Origin: Panopea generosa
Lineage: Eukaryota; Mollusca; Bivalvia; Adapedonta; Hiatellidae
Reading direction: 5' to 3'
DNA length: 64,000 bases
Assembly: GCA_029582155.1 (NCBI GenBank)
Contig: CM055903.1
Location: 41,213,353-41,277,352 of the forward strand
The position numbers and the translations under genes are program-made. Below the pieces are notes generated by a model, which did not search any database, was not told the origin of the DNA, and saw only the letters and a program-made list of their open reading frames with translations. Of the stretch, positions 54,836-64,000 are shown one piece after another (the first letter of the stretch is position 1; every line of letters starts with the position of its first letter).

Positions 54836-55949
54836 GTTAATGCAATCTGAAGGATGAAACAATAATCTGATAGGAAAGTAAAATGAGGTAGTAATTAACA
54901 AAATGTTAACTGTTTAGAGACCTGACAGTCGGTTCCCTGTTTTATTCTTGTTTTCTACATTATGTAATCTTACGAAAAATCCAGGGTACAAGTGGTATAA
55001 GAATATAACTACAGTGACAGTAAAAAGTCGCATAATTCATAACTATTTTCACTTAATAAGTTGTATTACCAAGGTGACCTTTTGCACTTTTGCTTCATCA
55101 CGTATAGAGGGTACTTTTATATGGTAAGAGGCAGTGGATAGTTACAACTATTGCGTGCAGTAATCACAAATCCAAAACTATTTTACATGTCACGCTCTCT
55201 CTCCTAATCCCCTTTAATGGAAAGCACAGGGGTTGTAACCTCGAACTCATTAGCATGTAATGATATACTGAGGTTGAGAAGTGTCACCCAATGTCATATC
55301 ATGGCACGCTACACTAATGTTTTTCATAACTGTCCTGGCCACATTAACCGCTTGCTCTGATTTGAAATGATTATCAGCTGTTTAATCTCGGAATTCATTT
55401 TATTTTTTTTTTCTGTTCAGTCATCGTTTAATTGGATGTTTTAAAGCATTTCTGTCACTATTTAACAATCATCTTTTTCTTTTACATGTTCCCGCATTTC
55501 ATTGTTGACATAATGTGATTTATATGACTGAATGTTACGTACGACTTCCATGTATAATGGCAGCTAAATTCAAACATGCATGGCAGCAACTTACTGTGGT
55601 GTCACCTCATCCGATCAAACTTGGGAAGTGCAGCTTGTAGTAAAGAATTCCATTTTCCTGCATGAAACTTAATACATATAATTGAAATGGATTTTACGTG
55701 TCTGTGCTGGAATGGCTCTCCTCACTGACGTTAACATGGAACAATATAGACCATTTTCTTATCTCTAAAACCAGTAACAGTTTTATGTGTTTTTTGATAA
55801 AGTTATCTAACTGGTAATAAACCACGTAATTATATTGGTACATATACGAGCGGAGACGCGCAAGCACAACAAAATTAATGCCGTAAAGTGCAAAACAGGA
55901 AAGGCAGCGCAAGACTCATCTTTGTTAATATTGTGCATGTACTTTTAAG
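54836..55949. other. no gene seen; unique DNA
   Basis: No repeat is recognised. The minus ORF 55694-55912 is unsupported. Confidence 0.4.
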
Positions 55950-56238
55950 ATTGTTTGTTTGTTTGAATATTTAGGGTCATTTTCATGCCAATGAGGGCTA
56001 ACAGAGGATCAGCTAACCTATTTACTTTTGCCTGGGATACTAGAGGTTAACCAGTACTTGAGCACACCCATTTCTGCAAGTAACTGATAACTTTCCGCTT
56101 GAATCAGCAGTGAGAGATGAATGAGGATTATGCAATGTTGTTAACCAATCATTAGAGACTGTGGCCTTGTGGGGATTCAAACTCATGACCCCTGGATTGA
56201 TAGTCAGATGCACTATCAACTGAGCTAACCAAGTCCTA
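55950..56238 (-). mobile_element. SINE-A, full length
   Basis: Tail (GTTT)n, 'GAATATTTAGGGTCATTTTC', 'AACCAGTACTTGAGCACACC', and the head complement 'AACTGAGCTAACCAAGTCC'. Tail differs from the usual ATCA repeat. Confidence 0.88.
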
Positions 56239-56992
56239 TTTAAATGGTTGAGACTATTCCATCACTAAAGAGGCATCCAACTGGTTGTGCTGGCTTAATT
56301 TAGCATGGCATTTCATCTTAAGTGATATTATTATTACTATTACTACCACTCAAATGGCGCCAAGGAAGTCATAATATATCAAATATTTTAGACTGTTGCT
56401 ATGATAAAATATATTGTCCTGCCTTGTCAACTATGATGCCCATAGTAATATATAAAACCAACTTCAATATTCTAGACAAAAACTTAGATAGATTATTAAA
56501 GGGACCCAGCATAGGAATGTGTCTCAAAGAAAATACAAACAACAGTAACTGGGCTAACAACTATTGGTACCTTGGATGATATTTATCCATAAATATAAAT
56601 TAATAAAACTCTCCCCCCCCCCCCCACCCCCGCCACCCTTTTTAAAAAAAGAAGTCCTCAAATGCTCATAAATACATGCATATGTTGAAATCCTATAAAA
56701 GTCACTTTTTTAACACCAGTGATGTCTTATTGCAGTATATGCTATACCAACCTTTGCTCTACTCATCTGCAGCAAGAAATCACAACTACTATGAACCATT
56801 TTGAAAATATTTCAAAACCAAATTACATAGGCCTTGTTTTTAAGCATAAGAATCATGTTACCGTGGGAAAAAAAGGGGCATAACTGTGTCTTAAGTAACT
56901 TAAGTCCCACCATTCACCGCTAAAATGTGTTGACATAATTTATGTCACCTATCTGCCTTGCATGAAAATGGTGTTAAAACCTCATTTTAGGA
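56239..56992. other. unique DNA with a C-rich run
   Basis: C13 at 56613-56625 followed by 'ACCCCCGCCACCCTTTTT' may be a remnant of family K. No gene; ORF 56322-56579 is unsupported. Confidence 0.4.
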
Positions 56993-57240
56993 GCCGGTGT
57001 TGTCCATTGGTAGAGCATTGGACCCACGATCTTGAGGTTGTGGACTTGAACCTCGGCCATGACCTTGTGTTGTGGCCTTGTGTTGTGGCCTGGCCATGGC
57101 CTTGTGTTGTGGCCTTGTACAAAACTTTTTATCTGCATATGCTTATATTAGTACTGGTTCTAAACAGAAAGAATTTGAGCATGATTTGTCTTAAGTTATA
57201 AGAACTTGTTTCACAATCACTGAAAATATTAAAAAAGTTT
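56993..57240 (+). mobile_element. SINE-C with 13-bp internal expansion
   Basis: Head 'TTGGTAGAGCATTGGACCC', B box 'GGACTTGAACCTCGG', then 'CCTTGTGTTGTGG' at 57063, 57076 and 57100, where other copies have one GTGTGGTGTCCTTG. The 3' end is regular. ORF 56962-57201 is this SINE. Confidence 0.88.
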
Positions 57241-57745
57241 TAAAAAAAACTCATTTATGATATTTTATATATCAATCATCATGATGAATCGCTGGCCTTA
57301 TAATTATGAGCATAAATACATTTCTTATATATTAAAATGATTGTGTGATTTTTTTTTATCTTTACATTTGATTTTTTTAAATGCTTTCTTATCACTTCTG
57401 ATGTTATAAATGTCTTACACCAAAAAACATCAGGTGTGGTATGCTGACTATTAAATGATTAATTTCTACATTTTTTCTATTAAGCTAATGGGAAATTAGT
57501 TTTTTGCATTTATATATAGAAATAAAAAAGGTAAAAAGTACTTTCTGGTAGCTGTTTTAAGGCAATAGATGAATTTAATATATATAAAAAATAGATTAAA
57601 ATTCTACTTATAGCGAAATGTATGATAAATGGATGAATATGAATCAAAGCACATTAAGTATATTGTATAGTTAATATACCTATATAATATATATATAGAG
57701 TTATAATGGACCAACATCAAGGTATATGATAGAGGATAATGACTA
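57241..57745. other. no gene seen; very AT-rich DNA
   Basis: TA-rich, with 'TATATAATATATATATAG' near 57680. No element. Confidence 0.45.
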
Positions 57746-57870
57746 TTTTGTCACTGAAATAAATCGAAAATGAAAAATAGGTCAATGTATTTTGTCACTG
57801 AAATAAATCGGAAATGAAAAATAGGTCAGTGTATTTTGTCACTGAAATAAGTCAGAAATGAAAAAGATAC
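57746..57870. repeat. 44-bp tandem repeat, 2.8 copies
   Basis: 'TTTTGTCACTGAAATAAATC' starts at 57746, 57790 and 57834, with 'GAAAATGAAAAATAGGTCAA' following. Low divergence between copies. Confidence 0.92.
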
Positions 57871-58345
57871 TTAATCACTAAAGTTGATCCTTGTTTGTCA
57901 ATTCACAAATATGTCAAAATATGTCATTACATTCTTTTGGCATGTTTAAATAGATAAACGAGATCAGTGGGTATATTGTATGGGCATGGGGGGAAAAAAC
58001 ACGTTTTTTTTGCTGATTTTGAAATTTTGAAAAATCTTGGTATACTTTCTTTAATATATTGCATTGTGGGATGGGAAGCATTTATTCAAGATATTTCTAT
58101 AGGTGATCATTATCAGTATAGTTTTGTCATAAAATACAAATGTCTGAGTGCTTCCAGGAAGTTTTTGTTTTCCAATTTTTAGGAAAAGATATTCAGAGAT
58201 ATTGAAAATTTCAAATTCTGAACATTGTAACTTTCATTACAACAGAAATACCTGCCGTGAAACTGTCAATTTATTTCTGGGTTAGAAAGTATTTTATTAA
58301 AACCTTTCTGTAGCATATTGTGCTTATTGCAGTATTTGAATGACA

Positions 58346-58620
58346 GTCCAGGTGGCTGAGTGGTCTAAGGCACTATCTCAAGGTCATCTCAAACCACTGA
58401 GGTCCCAGGTTCAAACCCAGCTCAGTACAAAAACTTTATGTCAGAAAGTTTACCAGTTACTTGCAGAAGGACGCTGGTTTTACTCAGATTTATATATTGT
58501 GGGGGGGGGGGGGGGGGGGGGGTTGGGAGGGGGTGTCCTCCAAAAATAAAACTGGTCACTATATAATATAATATAATCCTGCAATATGTTGAAAACGCTG
58601 CTATTAACCCTATTCAAGCA
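58346..58620 (+). mobile_element. SINE-B with a G22 insertion
   Basis: Head 'CAGGTGGCTGAGTGGTCTAA', B box 'AGGTTCAAACCCAGC', 'CTTTATGTCAGAAAGTTTAC'. A run of 22 G (58501-58522) replaces the GAGGTC segment, then 'CTCCAAAAATAAAACTGG' and 'AATATGTTGAAAACG'. The ORF 58340-58549 is not a gene. Confidence 0.88.
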
Positions 58621-59395
58621 AACAAATATAACACAAATCACAAGAGCGAGAGCTTATATGCAATACCAGCCTATCTATATCAAGCTAGACTGGTTTTGCT
58701 CTGAGCCCTCAGGCAATAGTTTCTTGTAAAAGAAAAATGCAAACCACTTTAACGCCTGTGTATAAAAAAAAACTGTTCTCATTTCTTACTGTTTAATTTT
58801 TATTTGGCATGAAAACAATCCTTTTGCATTTCTGAAAAACACGCAATAAAATGTTTGCTCAAAACAATGCATTGCTGGCAATATTGAACAAAACTCAACA
58901 TTTGTTTGCATGCACAAAACAATTTGGTTCATTTCATTGCCTAAATTTCGCACACAAAAAAATCTTACAATACATGCATTGTATAATATGGCGACAATTG
59001 TGTTAAAATGCGCTTGTCATCATGTACAAGTAAACTGATATTCCTGTAATTGGTGCAGTGTGTCTCTAAAAATGCATTTCTTTGCATTTTGCATGTTTAA
59101 GTCATCTTGAAATGGAAATAAAAATTGGTTCCGGATGTGACTTATTATTTTTTCCAAAGAACTGTTATATATTTCCGTTACTCGAGGTAATCTATTTGCA
59201 TTTCTTTCCTGTAGTTATGCATATGAAATAACTGGAATTCTCTCAGGTATATGTGATGCATTTGCCTGTCATTAAGCTTATCTATGTTCAGTTGTTTTCC
59301 TGAATTATACGTCATCTCATCATTTGCAGTTTTGTCTTGTTGTTATTCTCCATGGCCTATGTGCAATTGGGGTATATTTATATTTATTTGGAACA
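58621..59395. other. unique DNA, SOX-like words
   Basis: 58840-59010 has several AACAAT/ATTGT words and 'TTTGCATGCACAAAACAAT'. No gene; ORF 59284-59526 runs into a SINE. Confidence 0.35.
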
Positions 59396-59553
59396 GGTCC
59401 TCTGTGGCCGAGTGGTCTATGTATGTGCAGTCTCAAGATTTCTTACCTCTCACCATCAAGGTTGTAGGTTTGAGTTCCGCTCGCTCCAAAAACTTCATGT
59501 TAAAAAGTTTGTCAGTAACTTGTTGAAGGACCGTGGTTTTCTTAGATTTAATC
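59396..59553 (+). mobile_element. SINE-B, left arm of an inverted pair
   Basis: Head 'GGTCCTCTGTGGCCGAGTGG', B box 'AGGTTTGAGTTCCGC', 'AGTAACTTGTTGAAGGACCG', ending abruptly at 'TAATCT'. Confidence 0.88.
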
Positions 59554-59557
59554 TGGC

Positions 59558-59654
59558 GAACTTTCTCCCATAAAGTTTTTGGAGCAAACAGGACTCAAAC
59601 TTACAACCTTATAGGTGGAAGGTAAGTGCTGTTGAGATGGCGCCATGGAAGACT
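59558..59654 (-). mobile_element. SINE-B head, right arm of the inverted pair
   Basis: Reverse complement of the head: 'CATAAAGTTTTTGGAGCAAA', 'GACTCAAACTTACAACC' and 'GAGATGGCGCCATGGAAGA'. It joins the previous copy tail-to-tail. Confidence 0.85.
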
Positions 59655-59884
59655 CACTGCTTGCGTGTATACATACAAGCGTCATTTGAACATGAATTTC
59701 TATAACCAGTCTTTTTCGTCTGTTTTTGCATCGTTGTTTAGCTGAACTGCGTTTATAACAGAAATTATTGGTAGAGAGCAAAACAGTGTGTCCCTTTAAA
59801 ATATAAATATTGCACTCAGACAGTCAGCCCTAGATTCTCTATGAGTACAGGCTGTACCTTTATTTTATTATTGTAGTAGGAAAA
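59655..59884. other. no gene seen
   Basis: Short unique stretch with no features. Confidence 0.4.
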
Positions 59885-60260
59885 TATTTTACAAACATGA
59901 TAAAAGTGAATAAAAAAAGTATACAGTTATATTATAGCAACAAACAGAAAAAAATCAGAAAATCATTTACCAGGAAAATATTCTTACAAACAATTGATAA
60001 AAGTGCATAAAAAAGTATACAGTTATATGTTACAGCAACAAACAGAAAAAAGGTGCAAGCTTTCTCTTTATCTACCAGGAAATTATTCTTACAAACATGA
60101 TAAAAGTAAATAAAAAGAGTATACAGTTATATTATAGCAACAAACAGAAAAAAGGTGCAATCTTTATCTCTTTCTACCAGGAAATTATTCTTACAAACAT
60201 AATAAAAGTGAATAAAAAAGTACACAGCTATATAAATCATATTATATTAACAACAAACAG
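59885..60260. repeat. about 100-bp tandem repeat, four copies
   Basis: 'TACAAACATGATAAAAGTGA' starts at 59890, 59985, 60090 and 60192 (spacing 95, 105, 102). Each unit continues with 'GTATACAGTTATATTATAGC' and 'AACAAACAGAAAAAA'. The ORF 60097-60291 is repeat sequence. Confidence 0.92.
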
Positions 60261-60553
60261 AAAAAGCTTGCAATCTCACGCCAATGGCTGATATTAATTA
60301 CTGCTTATTTCGTCTGGCATGATATTTCATGAACATGCAATTTCCACGCCCACATGTTGTCTATTACTAAATACCCAAATGAATCTTGGGATATCTGTCA
60401 TGCATATCAGCCATAACTAATGTAATTGTTTTTCGTCTGCCGAGTCCTTGCTGTGTGGAATCTCCTTACATGATTAGTCTGTAGGGAATAAAGTAGGTAC
60501 ACAGTGATAATGGTCAGTGAATTTGATATTAGAAAAGCCACATTTGAGCCCAT

Positions 60554-60716
60554 TGATTGGTCAACTTGGCCTCAGTGGTAAAACTGTCCCAGGCTCCATC
60601 TCAAAAACACTTACGTCTCACTTCTAACTTTGGTACTGGGTTTACGTCCAGCTCAGTCCAAAGAATTTATTTGAAAAATTTTGCCATGGGCCTGTTTCAT
60701 TAAACAAACTGAGACA
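60554..60716 (+). mobile_element. SINE-B-like unit, first copy of a duplicated pair
   Basis: 'GATTGGTCAACTTGGCCTCA', 'GGTAAAACTGTCCCAGGC', 'TCCAGCTCAGTCCAAAGAAT' and 'TTTTGCCATGGGCCTGTTTC'. It follows the SINE-B head order but has its own 3' end. Confidence 0.7.
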
Positions 60717-61010
60717 CCGGGCCCGATTAGCTCAATTGGTTATGCGTCTGACTATCAATCCAGGGGTCGTGAGTTCGAATCCTTGCCCAGCAGCAGTCTT
60801 CTTGATGATTGATATATGATATTGTGTCTCATTGTCATTCGTCTCTCACCACTGATACAAGTGGGAAATGTAGGTATCAGTTACTTGCGGAGATGGGTTA
60901 TGCTCGGGTACCGGTTAACCTTTCAGGATCCCAGGAAACAGTGGTTAGGTTAACTGATTGTCTGTTAGCCCCCGATGGCATAAAAATGACGCTAAATATT
61001 CAATCAATCA
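60717..61010 (+). mobile_element. SINE-A, full length, between duplicated units
   Basis: A well-preserved copy: 'GGGCCCGATTAGCTCAATTG', 'GTGAGTTCGAATCCTTGC', 'CAGTCTTCTTGATGATTG', 'GGTTAACTGATTGTCTGTTA', and a short ATCA tail. Confidence 0.93.
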
Positions 61011-61012
61011 GT

Positions 61013-61180
61013 GATTGGTCAACCTGACCTTAGTGATAAAACTGTCCAAGGAGAGACTGTATCAAAAATACTTATGTCTCACTACTAACTTGGGTACTGG
61101 GTTCAAGTCCAGCTCAGTCCTGAGAATTCATTTGAAAAGTTTTGCCATTGGCCTGTTTCATTAAAGATCTCAAACTGAGA
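61013..61180 (+). mobile_element. SINE-B-like unit, second copy
   Basis: 'GATTGGTCAACCTGACCTTA', 'TGATAAAACTGTCCAAGG', 'TCCAGCTCAGTCCTGAGAAT' and 'TTTTGCCATTGGCCTGTTTC'. Similar to 60554-60716. Confidence 0.7.
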
Positions 61181-61330
61181 TTTAGTCTCATCTTCTTCAA
61201 ATGAATACTTTGACTCATTATGCGTTGAATTACCACAAATACTTGAAGTTTAAACAAATCTGTACCCATTAGAAAAGGGTAACTGACAAAATGAACAACA
61301 TTAGGCCATAATAAATTAATTGCTAGATTA

Positions 61331-61500
61331 TCATCCCCCTAATTTTCATACCGCTCCTACCCTTTTTGTTTTGATTAAAGAAAAAAAAACAAAAAAAAAA
61401 CAAATAAGAAAATAAAATCCTCACCCAACCCACCCCTTACCTTTTTTAAGAAAAAATTTGGATGAAAAATTAATTTATAATGGCCTTAATGTATTAATAG
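61331..61500 (+). repeat. family K interspersed repeat, copy 3
   Basis: 'TCCCCCTAATTTTCATACCG', an A-rich centre, 'CCCAACCCACCCCTTACC', 'AATTTGGATGAAAAATTAAT' and 'TAATGGCCTTAATGTATTAA'. Confidence 0.6.
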
Positions 61501-63395
61501 CATTTCAAATATTTGAGTTGAAGAAAATCTCAAGTTAAGATGTTAAATGAAGCTGGTTTCAATTACCAGTGGAATTTTGTAAGGTCTTCCAGTCCTCCAA
61601 TAAAATTTAAAAGTACAACTGAAACCATAGGTTATCTTTGTTGAAAATAATGTTGTTCTCAAATTTAAAAAAAAAAAACTAGAAGAAGAAAAAAAATTAC
61701 ATGATCTGCAGTAACCGTAATTGTTCTTGTGCATCTTAAGCCTACGAATACATCAAAGGTTTTTTTATAGTTACCGCCTGTCACCAAACATGTGCTAACA
61801 TCTGGACATTTTGGCTTTAGAAGACAAGTTCCACTACTTGTGTGGGCCTAAATCATCAAGCAGTGTCCTTTTTCATTTCCATCTTTCATTTCTCCAGCTC
61901 CTGTTTAAATTCTCTCCTGATATACATCTAATGTGCCAGGAGAAATTTCATTAGTTATTGTATACAGAGAGAGGAGATAAGAAAAGAAGACGAACAAATC
62001 AATAAGAATATCTCTAATATTCATCTTGATCCTGCTGTACCTGGAGGCCATCTCTATATCGCTACATTGTGTCATTAACATCGGCTAATGGATTGAGAAA
62101 AATACATCTGCATATATCGCTAACATTTTTCTTGATTGTTTATTGATGTACGATAAAATAAAAAATTGTTTAGAATAGAAATAAGAAAGATTGGAATTTT
62201 GTTTGTCTGCGGAAATTATTTGGTTTGATAATAAAAGATCATGTTTGTAATTCATGTGAATTTTGAATGAGAAAAATACATCAGTATAATTTTGTAATCT
62301 CTTTAGTTGATATAAAATACAGATTGTTTAGAGATAGGAAAGTCTTGATTTTTGCCAGTCAAATTTATCTAGTTTGACAATAAAATTAGCAGCGCATGAT
62401 TATAATCATTTATATGAATTATTTTTTTCAGTTTGCAAGACATGGATTCCTAATTGATTTTATATTAATTGGTTTTAGCCTTTGACTTTTTTCTTTGCTT
62501 GACACAGTGTCATTCTTAAATTTGAATTTTTTTATTCACTGTTTGAGTCATATTCTCTGATACTTCATCCAGTGTATACCTACTTTTAAATCGACTTCAA
62601 AAAGTACCAAAAGTTCCGGGTCACTTATGTCTAACTCAGTGACCTTTTTTTTGTCAAGATGATTTGTATTTCCAACTGTTCATCATAGTGAGAGTCGGGG
62701 ATCACCCTTACAACATAGACTTTGTTGTTGGTGTGTTTAATTGAATGATTAAAAATTTGTCACCTGCTGACTATTACAATATTCGTTGTTATCTCAAAGT
62801 TAGTGGTACAAAACCCTGCCATGGTGATTTAGACATCAACAAGCAGTGACATCAATAATGGTAGTGTATAGGGGTAGTCTCTATTTGTGATTAATGGTGC
62901 TTCACAGTACCTGTGTCATATGGGGGGCTATTAATCGCGATAATCACACGATAAGTCAAAACTGTTGACACGTCTTTATTCTTCTGAAATATGTCTCAGT
63001 CTTTGTTATGGGCGGGGTCATGAAGGGTGGGGTCGGTGTGTACCATCTTTCTCCAGTATCAGTAATTGATTTATATATAACTTGAACACAACATTGTGTA
63101 CTTATGCGTACTAACTCTTTGAATGGGAAGAAAGATTAACTAATAATATTTTTTATTTTATGGCACAAACAATAGATTAATATTAATGAAATTATCTGTT
63201 TGACTGCCGATATATAATTGAATGAGGGGAATGTAATTTGGTATCGTATCAATTTCTGAATGGTGTCTTTGTTTACTAGAGGTGTTACTTGGTACTAGCC
63301 ACTAAACATAACTTATATTAAAATTGGATCGATGTATATTCAACTTAACTACCAGCACATGTCACTTTTGGTAGAGGTAGAGTGTCATGTAAGTC
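61501..63395. other. no gene seen; unique AT-rich DNA
   Basis: No SINE or array. The minus ORF 61543-61734 and others are unsupported. 61860-62100 is less AT-rich and may be conserved. Confidence 0.4.
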
Positions 63396-63485
63396 CAATG
63401 TCGAGTAAGAAAGACTCGTGACGAGAAAGAAAATTGAGTGTTGAGTAAGGAAATCGACACTCAACTTTTTAACTCGACACTCAAC
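63396..63485. repeat. small inverted/direct repeat cluster
   Basis: 'TTGAGTGTTGAGT' (63434) pairs with 'ACTCGACACTCAA' (63472). 'TCGACACTCAA' also occurs at 63454, and 'TCGAGTAAGA' at 63401 is similar to 'TTGAGTAAGG'. Could form a stem-loop. Confidence 0.7.
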
Positions 63486-63696
63486 ATTAAGTGCTTCTCA
63501 CATTTGCAAAAAATGTAACCTGGAAGTTGCTCCAAGTTTGATCAGGGTTTGCATATTTTGTCTATCAGTCAGTAAATATTTATGTATACACCCTTTTAAG
63601 TGATATTGAAATGTTGAACTCGATCTCACCGTAATTGATATTCGTCCTTATTTATAATCATCACCATAACACTGAAATTTCCATCATTACCATCAG

Positions 63697-63770
63697 TGAC
63701 AGCAGTGGTAGTATTTTTTTTCATCAGCAACAGCAGTGGTAGTAGTTTTTATCAGCAGCAACAGCTAATG
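63697..63770. repeat. CAG-type imperfect duplication
   Basis: 'CAGCAGTGGTAGTA' occurs at about 63703 and 63729, with 'ATCAGCAGCAACAGC' flanking. Possibly an unstable trinucleotide-like site. Confidence 0.6.
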
Positions 63771-63771
63771 T

Positions 63772-63932
63772 CATGTGGCTTCCCAATGCTCTAATGCGAA
63801 ATCTCAAAACCACTTATCTTTCACCATTGAGGTCGTTGGTTTGAACCCAGAATGGTCCAACAACTCTATTTGAGAAAGTGTGCCAGCTAGCTGAAGAATG
63901 GTGGTTCTTCTTAGATTCATTCTGAGGAATAA
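63772..63932 (+). mobile_element. SINE-B, diverged
   Basis: 'GGCTTCCCAATGCTCTAATG', 'TTGGTTTGAACCCAGAATGG', 'TTTGAGAAAGTGTGCCAGCT' and 'TTAGATTCATTCTGAGG' follow the order of the family. Confidence 0.75.
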
Positions 63933-64000
63933 ATTTGTAGGTTCAAGTCCTGCTTGCTCAAAAAAATTGTATGTGAGGAGGTTTACCAGTTACTTGCAGA
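63933..64000 (+). mobile_element. SINE-B, second copy, cut by window end
   Basis: 'TTTGTAGGTTCAAGTCCTGC' (B box) and 'TATGTGAGGAGGTTTACCAG' then 'TTACTTGCAGA'. It starts head-less directly after the previous copy. Confidence 0.85.

Noticed and set aside
1..64000. CRISPR array, operon, phage or other prokaryotic system
   Set aside because: Repeat arrays lack unique spacers, there are no dense ORFs, and splice signals and SINEs show animal nuclear DNA.

Overview
The window looks like non-coding or intronic DNA from an invertebrate animal, most probably a bivalve or other marine mollusc. The sequence is strongly AT-rich, long ORFs are absent, and several families of tRNA-headed SINEs are densely interspersed. 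Their tails (for example 'GGCGTTAAACACCATTCAA', and tails of (ATCA)n or AATAAATAAGT) resemble those of molluscan SINEs as I remember them. The species is not identifiable from this sequence alone. No rRNA, CRISPR, operon or prokaryotic feature is present. Nearly every long ORF lies in a tandem repeat or a SINE and is not a gene.

One coding segment is supported. At 11097-11239 (+) there is a splice acceptor, a short 5' UTR with an in-frame stop, an ATG in good context, a signal-peptide-like 26-codon stretch, and a phase-1 splice donor. It looks like the start-codon exon of a secreted or membrane protein. If so, much of the window is probably its upstream region and first introns. A possible TATA promoter at about 3060-3210 lies upstream. 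No further exon is convincing, although a 27-nt microexon candidate sits at 45835-45861.

The rest is a mosaic of repeats, named here by letter. SINE-A (8 copies) has an 'AGCTCAGTTGG' head and an ATCA tail. SINE-B (about 20 copies and fragments) has a tRNA-Leu/Ser-like 'GGCCGAGTGGTCTAAGGC' head. SINE-C (about 13) has a 'GTGGTAGAGCATTGG' head. SINE-D (4) has a tRNA-like B box and a 'GCGTTGCTTTCAACAATTTT' segment when read from its 3' end. MITE-F (4) carries TTAA-CCC...GGG-TTAA ends of piggyBac type. MITE-G (5-6) is semi-palindromic. MITE-H (3 plus a 41-bp fragment) has TA-flanked inverted ends. There is also a 933-bp pogo-like non-autonomous transposon at 52345-53277, a roughly 420-bp family J in two inverted copies, and an oligo-C/T-rich family K (3 copies).

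Tandem arrays: 29-bp (4813-5530), 33/66-bp (7153-7340), 45-bp (9606-10615), 55-bp (11973-13262), 62-bp (35155-35300), 32-bp (54121-54835), 44-bp (57746-57870) and about 100-bp (59885-60260). Several arrays begin, end or arise inside SINE sequence.

The stretches between repeats are AT-rich and unique. A few (32740-33080, 39240-39480, 44460-44640, 47830-48560, 49230-49520, 58840-59010) have the look of conserved regulatory DNA, with homeodomain, Pbx-Meis, octamer, CTCF-like or SOX-like words. That is inference from motif content only.
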